Shown one piece after another: positions 1-8,453 of a DNA stretch of 64,000 nt. A program made the translations under genes and the position numbers. Origin of the DNA: an uncultured Alphaproteobacteria bacterium (GTDB taxonomy: Bacteria > Pseudomonadota > Alphaproteobacteria > CAAHEQ01 > UBA3637). The stretch is from the NCBI GenBank assembly GCA_934203105.1, contig CAKPYQ010000006.1:4415-68414 (forward strand). Reading direction: 5' to 3'. A model generated the notes under the pieces. It worked only from the letters and a program-made list of their open reading frames with translations. It was not told where the DNA came from and ran no database searches. Numbering within the stretch: position 1 is the stretch's first letter; every line of letters begins with the position of its first letter.

Positions 1-44
1 TCAACAACGGTACCGGTAAACGTTAAAACTTCTTCTTTTGCCAT
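1..44 (-). CDS. infA: Translation initiation factor IF-1, N-terminal fragment (cut by window edge)
   Basis: Only the first 14 codons are present, reading M-A-K-E-E-V-L-T-F-T-G-T-V-V on the minus strand. This matches the usual IF-1 start (MAKEE followed by a hydrophobic residue, then a G-x-V strand of the OB fold). A GAGG ribosome binding site lies 8 nt before the ATG, and a well-formed promoter lies upstream. IF-1 binds the ribosomal A site during initiation. The call rests on a very short stretch, so it is probable rather than certain. Confidence 0.7.
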   Translation of the reverse strand, partial: MAKEEVLTFTGTVV

Positions 45-90
45 ATGTTAAACCTCATTTTTTTATTAGCAAATATTTAAATTTTCAAAT

Positions 91-119
91 AATATACACT
101 TATTTTGCCCGCTATGCAA
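91..119 (-). promoter_or_regulatory. Promoter of the infA-like gene
   Basis: On the minus strand TTGCAT (114-119) and TATATT (91-96) are separated by exactly 17 bp, close to the sigma-70 consensus. Transcription would start near 84, leaving a leader of about 40 nt before the ATG at 44. Confidence 0.6.
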
Positions 120-159
120 GGGAAAAATAAACGGGATTTCATTTTTACAGAACAAAAGT

Positions 160-1470
160 TTATGAATTGTCGTTTATTTGATCTTCGATATCGGCTAAAC
201 GGTTTGATTTTACGGTGTCGCTTTGCAAAGCTTTTTGTGTTTTGGGCAACAATTTTTTGACTTCATTTGTCTTGCCGGCCAACATTAAATATTCGATTTT
301 GGCGTAGTTGGCCAAATCAAAGTTATTGTTTTGCGCGTATGCGATGTGCAAAAAATACCAAGCATCGGGCAAATATTTGTCCCGCGCCGTGATATAAAGC
401 AAATGATCAATCGCTTTTTTTCGATTTTCCGCGTCTCCCGTTTCCAACAAAGCCTGCGCCAAAGACAAGCGAATTAAGGACGCTTGGGGCAATAATTCGA
501 ATGCTTTTTGATATGCTTGCACGGATTTTTCGATTTGTCCGCTTTCAAATAAAATCTGTCCTTTTAATTCGTAAAAATAGGGATTTGCAGGCTGTTGCGC
601 GATTAAGCGATCTGTTTTTTGCAATGCTTCGGTAATTTTTGTTTGCTTGAAATCAGCAATTGCATTGGCGTATATGGCCGGCAAAGAGTCATCATTATAA
701 ATGATGTGTGTTTCTTCGGGGGATTTTAAAAACGCAAATAATTTGGCCTTTATCATTAAATATTCGGGATCGTCTTTCATGGGCTTTGCCTGTTCGGCGG
801 CGTTTTGCATAAAAGCCAACCGGTCGCGCGTTAGGGGGTGAGAGCGCAAATAAGTCGGTACATTATCCACACGCAATCGCTCTTCTTTTTCGATTTTTTT
901 CATAACGTTATAAAGCCCTTGCACAGAATAATCGGATTTACGGATTAAATCAACGGCGATGCTGTCCGCGCTGTTTTCCTCGCTTTGACGGTAAGCATTT
1001 AACATACCGGTTGCTGAGCTCATTCCGCCCAACATAATCGCCATTCCGACATCGCCTCTGCCTGATGCTACGGCGGCAATGCCCCCTAAAATCGTAGTGA
1101 TCAAAGCGGTTGTTTGGGCTTTGCCCATTTCGCTGGCTAAACGGATCGTGTGACCGCCGACGACGTGTCCAGTTTCATGAGCTAATACACCAAAAAACTC
1201 GTCGCAATAGTCCGTTTCGATAATCAATCCGGAATAAATGTAAACGATCGATCCGCCGGCAACAAACGCGTTTAAAGATAAATCATTTATAAAAACAACT
1301 TGCACGGCATTGTCATTCAAACCGGCAGATTTGAACAATTTTTTGACCCCTTTTACGGCGTATTGTTCCATTTGTGTGTCACGAATTACAGATAAGGTAT
1401 TGCAAAAAGCTTTCTTTTGTGGCATTATAACGCACAAAATGAATAAAATAATATAGAGGATTCTGATCAT
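160..1470 (-). CDS. M48 family zinc metalloprotease with C-terminal TPR region (BepA/YfgC-like)
   Basis: A 436-residue periplasmic protease related to BepA, which in other proteobacteria degrades or assists stalled outer-membrane proteins. Residues 1-24 form a signal peptide. The zinc motif HETGH is at about residues 98-102, and the third ligand sits in E-N-S-A-D near 165-169, so the active site looks intact. Residues from about 270 onward carry TPR-like helical repeats, the usual BepA architecture. The ATG at 1470 lies on the complementary strand of the ATG of the next gene (1469), so the two divergent start codons overlap. A GGAG site about 11 nt upstream supports this start but lies inside the neighbour's coding sequence. 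Confidence 0.88.
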   Translation of the reverse strand: MIRILYIILFILCVIMPQKKAFCNTLSVIRDTQMEQYAVKGVKKLFKSAGLNDNAVQVVFINDLSLNAFVAGGSIVYIYSGLIIETDYCDEFFGVLAHETGHVVGGHTIRLASEMGKAQTTALITTILGGIAAVASGRGDVGMAIMLGGMSSATGMLNAYRQSEENSADSIAVDLIRKSDYSVQGLYNVMKKIEKEERLRVDNVPTYLRSHPLTRDRLAFMQNAAEQAKPMKDDPEYLMIKAKLFAFLKSPEETHIIYNDDSLPAIYANAIADFKQTKITEALQKTDRLIAQQPANPYFYELKGQILFESGQIEKSVQAYQKAFELLPQASLIRLSLAQALLETGDAENRKKAIDHLLYITARDKYLPDAWYFLHIAYAQNNNFDLANYAKIEYLMLAGKTNEVKKLLPKTQKALQSDTVKSNRLADIEDQINDNS

Positions 1471-2773
1471 GGTTTTACAATCTCCGTCTTTTTGCGGTGT
1501 TTATCATAAAGCGTTTTTGTTGTTGCGTCAATCGATTCTTTTATTTTTGACGGTTGTTTTAGGTGCGTGTTCTTTGCCTGAGCTTGGCGAAAGGAATGTT
1601 GTAGGCGTTGTGGCGGTGAATGATCCCAAGATTGCCAAAGTCGGTCAAGATATGTTGAATGCCGGAGGCAATGCCGCCGATGCAATGACGGCAATGTTGT
1701 TTTCGGGTGGCGTTATTTTACCGTCGCGTATGGGATTGGGCGCCGGTGGAGTTTGCCAAATTTTGGATCCGACCGACGGGCGCGTCAAAACATTAAACTT
1801 TTTGTCGCGACCAATGTCTTTTGACAGGCAAATAGCCGTTTTGGGTTTGCCGCGCGGTGCGTATACTTTGCAAAATAAATATGGCAGCAAGCCTTGGCCG
1901 GAAGTTGTGAAAAATGCAAAAAGTTTGGCAGAAAATGGCGTCAGCGTTTCCGAACTTTTGTCCAAAGATATTTTATCGGCTCGCGGTTTGAATGCGTCAT
2001 GGAAAAAGTTAAAAAAAGGCGATTTGTTAAAACAACCCGCTTTGGCAAAAACGCTTGGTTCAATATCTGTGTCGGGTGCGGGGATTTTGTATAACGGTGC
2101 GTTGGCGCAATCGATTGTCAGCCAAAGTGATCAAATTATCCAAGAAGATTTAAAAAACTTTAAGGCATCTTTTATGGACTCGATTGACGTCAGCGGATCG
2201 GACGGAAAAACGTTTTTCCCCAATCCGTCGGTGTTGTCTTCGGACGCGTATATGATTTGGCGTGGCGCGAAAAGCAACAAAGAAGCGCGCCAAACGGAAG
2301 CAATTAAGTCTATGCAAAAATTAGAAGATACGATTGTTCCGATTGATAGTCGCGTTCAAGGTATGGGCTTAATTGCGGCAGATAAAAGCGGTTTAGTGAT
2401 TGCGTGTTCCGTGTCGATGGGACGTCCTTTCGGCACGCGTCAATTAACCGAACAAGGATTTTATTTAGGCGCGGTTATACCACACCAAGATACGCCGTCG
2501 GTTTATGCGAACTTCATCAAAACGAATCCTGATGTAACAGATGTTCAAGATGCTTTGGTCGGTGTCGGCAATTATGCTTTGGTTGACGGTTTAAATGAAT
2601 GGGCTTTGCACTCAAACGGTGCTTATTTATTAAACGGTGTCGGAACAACGGAAGACAGGCTTGACGATAAACGCTCTTTTGCCGGTCTTGTTTGTGAAAA
2701 AGGCTATCCGAATCAAGTCGGATCTTGCCAAGAAAATGAAAATACTTACTTTGTGGAGCAAAAGAGTAATTGA
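1469..2773 (+). CDS. Gamma-glutamyltransferase-like lipoprotein, probably inactive
   Basis: The N-terminal half aligns by eye with the large subunit of gamma-glutamyltranspeptidase: G-G-N-A-A-D-A-M (GGT: GGNAVDAA), G-L-G-A-G-G (GGT: GLGGGGF), and a K-P-W-P-E-V segment. The residues that normally begin the small subunit, where the nucleophilic Thr sits in a TTH motif, read D-S-R-V-Q-G-M-G here, so the autocleavage/catalytic Thr is not visible. At 434 residues it is about 100 shorter than typical GGTs. A hydrophobic stretch ending in L-G-A-C at about residue 34 is a lipobox. The start is uncertain: an internal TTG would give a more normal signal length. It probably is an envelope-anchored pseudo-enzyme; role unknown. 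The following mlaD-like genes are on the same strand. Confidence 0.7.
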   Translation: MVLQSPSFCGVYHKAFLLLRQSILLFLTVVLGACSLPELGERNVVGVVAVNDPKIAKVGQDMLNAGGNAADAMTAMLFSGGVILPSRMGLGAGGVCQILDPTDGRVKTLNFLSRPMSFDRQIAVLGLPRGAYTLQNKYGSKPWPEVVKNAKSLAENGVSVSELLSKDILSARGLNASWKKLKKGDLLKQPALAKTLGSISVSGAGILYNGALAQSIVSQSDQIIQEDLKNFKASFMDSIDVSGSDGKTFFPNPSVLSSDAYMIWRGAKSNKEARQTEAIKSMQKLEDTIVPIDSRVQGMGLIAADKSGLVIACSVSMGRPFGTRQLTEQGFYLGAVIPHQDTPSVYANFIKTNPDVTDVQDALVGVGNYALVDGLNEWALHSNGAYLLNGVGTTEDRLDDKRSFAGLVCEKGYPNQVGSCQENENTYFVEQKSN

Positions 2774-2823
2774 CAAAAAATCCCCCCTCTTTTATATTAA
2801 AGCTAAAGTATAAGGAAACGATA

Positions 2824-3324
2824 ATGAAACTACGCGAAGTTTACGAACAACAAAAAAATTTTTGGGCCGGAGTGATTTTAATGGCATTGCTGGTGCTGGT
2901 TTTGGGACTGTCTTATCACCATAAGTCAAAATCTGTTACCTCTTCCGGTTTGGTGTTGTATGCGACTTATAACAAAGCGGACGGGGTGAATGTCGGATCT
3001 TCCGTACGATTGGCCGGAGCGCCGGTCGGGCGTGTGACAGCGGCCAGCTTGGACGACTTTTATCGTGTTCAGTTGACGTTGACTTTGGATAAAGGGATTG
3101 AATTGCCTTCGGATACAGCCGCTATTATTGAAACGGACGGTTTGATCGGAAACAAATATATCGAATTATTACCGGGCGGTGAGGAAGAATTGATGAAGTC
3201 CGGGGACAGCTTTATTTATACGCAAGATGTGTTAATGTTGAACGAGTTAATGGAACGCTTTATTCAATGGATGCGCATTAAAAAAGGCTTTGTCGAACAA
3301 GAGTTGATTAAAGGAGATAATTAA
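2824..3324 (+). CDS. MCE/MlaD domain protein 1
   Basis: A 166-residue protein with one N-terminal membrane anchor (about residues 12-30) and a single MCE domain, recognisable from the G-A-P-V-G-R-V segment and the later D-G-L-I-G-N-K-Y-I-E-L strand. MlaD proteins form hexameric rings on the periplasmic side of the MlaFEDB ABC transporter and bind phospholipid. The start at 2824 is chosen because AAGGAA lies just upstream; an earlier in-frame ATG at 2770 overlaps the previous gene and would add an unconserved stretch ahead of the anchor. It is directly followed by a second MCE gene with no gap. No mlaE or mlaF is in the window. Confidence 0.8.
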   Translation: MKLREVYEQQKNFWAGVILMALLVLVLGLSYHHKSKSVTSSGLVLYATYNKADGVNVGSSVRLAGAPVGRVTAASLDDFYRVQLTLTLDKGIELPSDTAAIIETDGLIGNKYIELLPGGEEELMKSGDSFIYTQDVLMLNELMERFIQWMRIKKGFVEQELIKGDN

Positions 3325-3786
3325 ATGAAAAAGAATCCTGTTGAAGCGGTTTTAGGTTTTGGTGTGTTGGCATTTGCCGGATTGTTTTTGTTTTTTGCAG
3401 CCGGACATGTTGATGTGCGTCCGGTGGAAGGCTATCAAGTACAGGCTGCTTTTACTAAAACGGGCGGTTTGGAAATGGGGGCAGATGTACGCATTAACGG
3501 CATTAAAGTCGGCTCTGTAACCAAAATCGAATTGGACAACGAAACGTATATGGCAATGGTTGAAATGACAATCAAAGACAACATTCGATTGCCGAGAGAT
3601 ACGCAAGCGTCGATTGTAGATTCCGGCATTATGGGCGATAAATATATTCGCCTTGAACCCGGAAAGGATACTAAAAGAATTATGCCTTACGGCCGTTTGA
3701 CAAAAACAAATTCCTATAAGTCTTTGGAAGACAATGTACGCGAATTTATTTTCTTGTCGACAAAGGATGATGCTTCGAAAAAATAA
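3325..3786 (+). CDS. mlaD: Outer membrane lipid asymmetry protein MlaD
   Basis: A 153-residue protein with an N-terminal transmembrane anchor (about residues 9-26) and an MCE domain with N-G-I-K-V-G-S-V, S-G-I-M-G-D-K-Y-I and a terminal G-x-x-x-x-I strand. This is closer to canonical alphaproteobacterial MlaD than the preceding paralogue. It is expected to shuttle phospholipids between the periplasmic carrier MlaC and the inner-membrane MlaEF transporter. The start codon directly abuts the stop of the first MCE gene, so the two are probably translationally coupled. Its partners MlaC and MlaA are encoded near 37-38.6 kb. Confidence 0.85.
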   Translation: MKKNPVEAVLGFGVLAFAGLFLFFAAGHVDVRPVEGYQVQAAFTKTGGLEMGADVRINGIKVGSVTKIELDNETYMAMVEMTIKDNIRLPRDTQASIVDSGIMGDKYIRLEPGKDTKRIMPYGRLTKTNSYKSLEDNVREFIFLSTKDDASKK

Positions 3787-3796
3787 AGGTAAATAA

Positions 3797-4348
3797 ATGA
3801 AAAAAAAGTTTTTTTCTTTGTTGTTTTGTTTGTTGCCGGTTATGGCGTGGGCGACGGATTTGCCGATGGACATAGCCGTGTTGCGCGGTTTGGATAAAGT
3901 GACGGGACGGATCAGCACTTTTTCTATTCCGGTTGGGCAGATGGGACAATTCGGAAAAACGTTTATAGTTCCGGAAGCATGCTTTCAACACCCGCCGGAA
4001 GAGTCTCCGGAAAACTCGGTGTTTTTATATGTGTTTGAAAAAAGCACCAAAGGTGAAAATATCGAATTATTCAAAGGGTGGATGTTTTCATCAAATCCGG
4101 CTTTATCGTCTATGGAACATCCGGTTTACGATGTGTGGGTGATTGATTGTTTAAAAGATGACGCTGCGCCCGAAAAAAGCAAAGAAGTTATCGATCAAAC
4201 GGCTGCGCCGGATATGTCAACGGAGGGTCAATCCACGCATAAAGCGGATAAAAATCCATCGACTGAAAGCGGCGCGACACCTGTTTTAGAAGAGGGGACT
4301 TCTGCGGCGGATTTAGTGCCGGATACGGTCGAAATGGAAGAGTTATAA
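3797..4348 (+). CDS. DUF2155 domain-containing periplasmic protein
   Basis: A 183-residue secreted protein: the signal peptide is residues 1-20 (ending A-W-A-T), followed by a DUF2155-like core with L-D-K-V-T-G-R, two conserved Cys (one in E-A-C-F, one in V-I-D-C) and the W-M-F-S-S-N-P segment near the middle. DUF2155 genes are commonly found beside mlaD in alphaproteobacteria, as here. The last 55 or so residues are an acidic, Ser/Thr/Pro-rich tail that is probably disordered. Function is unknown; its position suggests a link to the outer membrane or to lipid transport. Confidence 0.78.
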   Translation: MKKKFFSLLFCLLPVMAWATDLPMDIAVLRGLDKVTGRISTFSIPVGQMGQFGKTFIVPEACFQHPPEESPENSVFLYVFEKSTKGENIELFKGWMFSSNPALSSMEHPVYDVWVIDCLKDDAAPEKSKEVIDQTAAPDMSTEGQSTHKADKNPSTESGATPVLEEGTSAADLVPDTVEMEEL

Positions 4349-4364
4349 ATAAAAAAAGAAGTCA

Positions 4365-4393
4365 TTGACAAATTTAATAAAATCGGTTACATT
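4365..4393 (+). promoter_or_regulatory. Promoter of the yfgM-like/der operon
   Basis: TTGACA (4365-4370), a 17-bp spacer and TACATT (4388-4393) form a near-consensus promoter. The start would be near 4400, 30 nt before the ATG at 4431, which has an AAAGGA site. Confidence 0.65.
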
Positions 4394-4430
4394 ATCGGTT
4401 AAGTTTAACAGCTATTGAAAAGGAAAAATT

Positions 4431-5120
4431 ATGTTGAAAAAAGCATCGCAAACACCAAAAGATGAAACTCAGCTGGCACAGGACGTTTTGATTAACGAAG
4501 TGACGGAAGATTTGCATAACGAGCAAATTATGAATATGTGGAAAAAATACCGCGTTTGGATTTTGCTTGCGGTGATTTTTGTAATCGGCTCTATTGCGGC
4601 TATGGAAGGTTATTTGTCGTGGCGCACCAAAACGCGTTTGGCCGAATCCGATGTTTATGAACAGGCGGCTGTTTTAAATGCGATGGGACAAACTGATGCT
4701 GCGTTGGCAAAATATGCGTCTTTGGACAATGCCAAAACGGATTATCGGTACTTGGCAAAAATGCGTCAAGCCGGTATTTTGTTCGAACAAGGCAAAGATG
4801 CCGACGCATTGGCTTTGTTAGATGCGTTGCGTCAAGATAAATCCGCTCCGCAAACTTTACAAGCAATTGCTGCCTTGGGGTTTGTCAGTCATCAAATTGA
4901 AACCGGTGATGTCGCGACTTTGCAATCGATTTTAAATCCATATATGACTGTCGGCAATAAATGGTATGGCACAGCGGTGGAAATGTCGATTTTGTTGTTG
5001 CTGCGTGACGGGCAATCCGAAAAAGCAATTAAAATGTTAAACGAAGCGTTATCAATGACGAATGTGCCGGCGGGTGTCAAAGATCGTTTGTCGGTTTTGA
5101 AAAAAGCTTTGGAAGGTTAA
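4431..5120 (+). CDS. YfgM-like tetratricopeptide membrane protein
   Basis: A 229-residue protein with a cytoplasmic N-terminal segment, one transmembrane helix at about residues 42-59 and a TPR-like periplasmic domain rich in A-x-x-x-Y-x-x-L helices. This is the architecture of YfgM, an ancillary subunit of the SecYEG translocon that works with periplasmic chaperones. Its position immediately upstream of der is also the arrangement seen in many proteobacteria (yfgM-bamB-der, here without bamB). Stop and der start are only 4 nt apart, indicating an operon. Confidence 0.75.
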   Translation: MLKKASQTPKDETQLAQDVLINEVTEDLHNEQIMNMWKKYRVWILLAVIFVIGSIAAMEGYLSWRTKTRLAESDVYEQAAVLNAMGQTDAALAKYASLDNAKTDYRYLAKMRQAGILFEQGKDADALALLDALRQDKSAPQTLQAIAALGFVSHQIETGDVATLQSILNPYMTVGNKWYGTAVEMSILLLLRDGQSEKAIKMLNEALSMTNVPAGVKDRLSVLKKALEG

Positions 5121-5124
5121 GTTG

Positions 5125-6489
5125 ATGAAAACAATCGCTATTGTTGGTCGTACAAATGTTGGAAAATCGACGCTTTTTAACCGCTTGGTTGGGAAAAAAC
5201 AAGCGATTGTTCACGATTTGCCGGGGGTGACGCGTGATCGAAAAGAAGCAACGGCCAACTTATCAGACATTACGTTTCGCGTGATTGATACGGCGGGTTT
5301 GGAGACTGAAACGGCTTTGTCAAAGGCGATGTGGGCGCAAACACAAAAGGCGATCGATGAAGCGGATATTGTTTTAATGGTGGTTGATGCGCGTTCGGAA
5401 ATTAACCCGTTGGATCGTGACTTGGCGCGCGATTTGCGCAAAGTCGGAAAACCGGTTTTTTTGCTTGCCAACAAGTGTGAAGGATCTGAACAATACTTGG
5501 CGGCAACCGAAGCTTATTCGTTGGGTTTGGGTGATCCGATTGCCGTATCGGGTGAGCATGGTTTGGGAATGTTGGATTTGTATCAGGCTTTATTGCCGTA
5601 TTTTCCGGCTGAAGAACGAGGCAAAAAAGTCGATAAATCAAAAGAAAACGCCACGGACGAAGACGAACAAAAGCCTTTGAAATTGGCGATTTTGGGGCGT
5701 CCGAATGTCGGTAAATCGACTTTGGTCAATCAACTGTTGGGACAAGAACGTATGTTGACGGGGCCCGAAGCCGGTGTGACGCGTGACGCGATATCTATTC
5801 CTTTTGAATGGCGCGGGAACAAAATCATTTTGACGGACACGGCCGGATTGCGCAAAAAAGCACGCATTACGCATTCGTTGGAAAAAATATCTGCGGCCGA
5901 CAGCAAGCACGCTTTGGACTTTGCGGAAGTGGTTGTTGTGGTGGTCGATGCGGCCAATCCGTTGGAAGGGCAAGATTTAACGGTTGCGCGCAAGGTTGTT
6001 GAAGAAGGGCGCGCTTTGATTTTGGCGGTCAATAAATGGGATACGGTCAAAAATCAAACGGCGGTCAAAAATACGATCCGTATGCGGTTGCATAATTCTT
6101 TACAGCAAGTCAAAGGTTTGCCCGTTGTTTACATTTCCGCCAAAACAGGCCAGGGAATGGATCTGTTGATGAAAGAAGTTTTCCATATTTACAAAGTTTG
6201 GAATAAACGTGTGCCGACTGCAAAATTAAATATGTGGTTAAAGTCAATGACGGAAGCAACGCCGCCGCCTTTGGCGTCAAACGGTCGTCGGATTCCGATG
6301 AAGTATATGACGCAAGTCAGTACGCGTCCGCCGACATTTGTTATCTTTTCCAGCAATCCGGACGAATTGCCCGAATCTTATTTACGGTATTTATCGAACG
6401 GCTTGCGCAAAGATTACGGTTTGGACGGAACGCCGATCCGCATAACGATGCGCAAACGCGAAAACCCGTATGCTTTAAAGAAAAAGTAA
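5125..6489 (+). CDS. der: Ribosome biogenesis GTPase Der (EngA)
   Basis: A 454-residue double-GTPase needed for 50S subunit assembly. Two complete G domains are visible: the first P-loop is G-R-T-N-V-G-K-S-T near residue 8, the second G-R-P-N-V-G-K-S-T near residue 188, each with DTAG (D-T-A-G-L) and NKx D/C motifs. The C-terminal KH-like domain follows, with the P-P-x-F-V-I-F-S-S-N-P-D stretch. The ATG at 5125 is preferred to the overlapping TTG at 5122. An intrinsic terminator follows. Confidence 0.96.
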   Translation: MKTIAIVGRTNVGKSTLFNRLVGKKQAIVHDLPGVTRDRKEATANLSDITFRVIDTAGLETETALSKAMWAQTQKAIDEADIVLMVVDARSEINPLDRDLARDLRKVGKPVFLLANKCEGSEQYLAATEAYSLGLGDPIAVSGEHGLGMLDLYQALLPYFPAEERGKKVDKSKENATDEDEQKPLKLAILGRPNVGKSTLVNQLLGQERMLTGPEAGVTRDAISIPFEWRGNKIILTDTAGLRKKARITHSLEKISAADSKHALDFAEVVVVVVDAANPLEGQDLTVARKVVEEGRALILAVNKWDTVKNQTAVKNTIRMRLHNSLQQVKGLPVVYISAKTGQGMDLLMKEVFHIYKVWNKRVPTAKLNMWLKSMTEATPPPLASNGRRIPMKYMTQVSTRPPTFVIFSSNPDELPESYLRYLSNGLRKDYGLDGTPIRITMRKRENPYALKKK

Positions 6490-6501
6490 TTGTTGTTTAT
6501 C

Positions 6502-6538
6502 AAAGCCTGCCTTTTTATCAAAGTGCGGGCTTTTTTTA
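6502..6538 (+). terminator. Rho-independent terminator after der
   Basis: AAAGCCTGC (6502-6510) pairs with GCGGGCTTT (6525-6533), one G-U pair, followed by a run of seven T. It lies 12 nt past the der stop. Confidence 0.85.
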
Positions 6539-6560
6539 TTAAAAATCTGCTTTTGTTTGA

Positions 6561-8453
6561 TTATATTTTTCGACCAAACAATCGTTCAATGTCGGCCACT
6601 TTTAATTCAATATATGTCGGGCGCCCGTGAATGCATTGCCCCGATTTACCGCAAGATTCCATCTGCCTTAACAAAGCATTCATTTCCGCAACGGTTAACA
6701 CACGGCCGGCACGCACCGAACCATGGCACGCCATTTTGGCGCAAACCGCCTGTATTTTGTCTTCCAACGCGGTTGTATCGCCGAATTCTTTGAATGTATC
6801 GGCCATATCCAAAACCAATCCTTTAATATCGGCATTATCTAACAAAGCCGGTATTTCACGCACGACAACCGAATCCGTTCCAAAGCGATCCAAAACCAAG
6901 CCTAATTTTTTCAACTCATCGCTTTTGGATATCAGCAAATGCGCATTTTCTTCGCCAACGGCCACGATTTCCGGAATCAGCAAAAGCTGCGTTTCCATTT
7001 TATCTTCAAGCGCTGCACGGATTTTTTCATACGTCAAGCGTTCGTGTGCCGCATGCTGATCCGTGATGATTAAACTGGTGGGTGTTTCGGAAATAATGTA
7101 TGTTTCCATAACTTGCCCGCGAGCCAATCCAAGCGGTGGAAATTCTTGCTCCGTATCCGTCTTTTGTGTTTGCGCGTCCTGTACACTTTGCGGCGCGACA
7201 GCTTTGGCCGAATAATAATCGTTCAGGTGCAATGGCGCTTGGGATTCAAAATTGCTTTGAAGGTTGGGCGAGCTTTGGCGATCCAAGCGATAGTTCGGGT
7301 ATGCGCTTTGCGGCATTTGCGTCCGCGCACTTGATGTGTTGGCCAAAGTAAAGCGTCCGCCATTGCCGGCACCTTGTGCAAAGCCCGTAAAAGGTCGTCG
7401 ATCCGGTAAAATTTGGGGCATCGCTTTATCCAAAGCCCCGATGCCGATTGTGGTCGATGTTTTGTGTCCGGCTTCGGCCAAGGCAGATTTGATCGCAGTG
7501 ACAATCAAACCGCGAACGATGCCGGCATCTTTGAAACGGACTTCTGTTTTGGCGGGGTGAACGTTGACGTCGACTTCGTGATTGGGGGCGGTTAAAAAAA
7601 GAGCCACAACGGGGTGCCCGCTGTCAACGCCCAACAAACCTTGATAAGCACCTTTTAAACACCCCATTAAAAGCCGATCTTTGATCCAACGGCCGTTGAC
7701 AAATAAATGCTGTTCAGCAGATGTCGAACGGGTGTAAGTCGGCAACCCGACAAAGCCGTGCAAAGAAAATCCGTCATGCGTGCCGTCTACTTCAACGGCA
7801 TTTTCGGCAAACCCTGATCCGAAGACTTTGCCGATACGCTCTAATAAATTATCCGTCGCGGGATAAAATAAAATTTGCCGCTTTTCATCGGATAATTTAA
7901 ACGTCACATTCGGGTTAGCCATTGCTAAACGATTTAAAACTTCTTTGATGTATCCGGTTTCAGTTGGCGTAGATTTTAAAAATTTTAATCGGGCCGGTGT
8001 TGCAAAAAACAAATCTTTGACTTCAACTTTCGTTCCTTCGTTCAAAGATGCCGGACAAAGATCTTTTTTGATGCCGCCTTCAACCGATATAGCCCACGCA
8101 TCAGAGCTGTTCTTTTCTCTTGATGTGATTGTCAAGCGCGCCACAGAACCGATAGAGGGCAATGCTTCACCGCGAAAACCAAACGAAGATATTGCAAACA
8201 AATCATCGTTGGGTAATTTTGACGTGGCGTGACGTTCTATTGCCATTGTCAGGTCTTCTTTTGACATCCCTTTGCCGTTATCCGTGACGGATAAATAAGA
8301 CTTGCCGCCGTCTCCCAACATCACATCGATCATCGTCGCGCCGGCATCCAAAGCGTTTTCCAGCAACTCTTTTAAAGCAGAGGCCGGCCGTTCAATGACT
8401 TCGCCCGCCGCGATTTGATTGATTAAAGTGGGAGATAAAAGGCGAATTGTCAT
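6561..8453 (-). CDS. mutL: DNA mismatch repair protein MutL
   Basis: A 630-residue MutL. The N-terminal GHKL ATPase is complete: [16 protein letters not shown] and [12 protein letters not shown]-rich linker occupies about residues 340-440. The C-terminal dimerisation domain carries the endonuclease motif [12 protein letters not shown], plus A-C-H-G-S-V-R-A-G and C-I-H-G-R-P, so this is the nicking type of MutL expected in organisms without MutH. The ATG overlaps the pgi stop as ATGA, so it is the last gene of a lspA-DUF3035-pgi-mutL operon. Confidence 0.96.
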   Translation of the reverse strand: MTIRLLSPTLINQIAAGEVIERPASALKELLENALDAGATMIDVMLGDGGKSYLSVTDNGKGMSKEDLTMAIERHATSKLPNDDLFAISSFGFRGEALPSIGSVARLTITSREKNSSDAWAISVEGGIKKDLCPASLNEGTKVEVKDLFFATPARLKFLKSTPTETGYIKEVLNRLAMANPNVTFKLSDEKRQILFYPATDNLLERIGKVFGSGFAENAVEVDGTHDGFSLHGFVGLPTYTRSTSAEQHLFVNGRWIKDRLLMGCLKGAYQGLLGVDSGHPVVALFLTAPNHEVDVNVHPAKTEVRFKDAGIVRGLIVTAIKSALAEAGHKTSTTIGIGALDKAMPQILPDRRPFTGFAQGAGNGGRFTLANTSSARTQMPQSAYPNYRLDRQSSPNLQSNFESQAPLHLNDYYSAKAVAPQSVQDAQTQKTDTEQEFPPLGLARGQVMETYIISETPTSLIITDQHAAHERLTYEKIRAALEDKMETQLLLIPEIVAVGEENAHLLISKSDELKKLGLVLDRFGTDSVVVREIPALLDNADIKGLVLDMADTFKEFGDTTALEDKIQAVCAKMACHGSVRAGRVLTVAEMNALLRQMESCGKSGQCIHGRPTYIELKVADIERLFGRKI

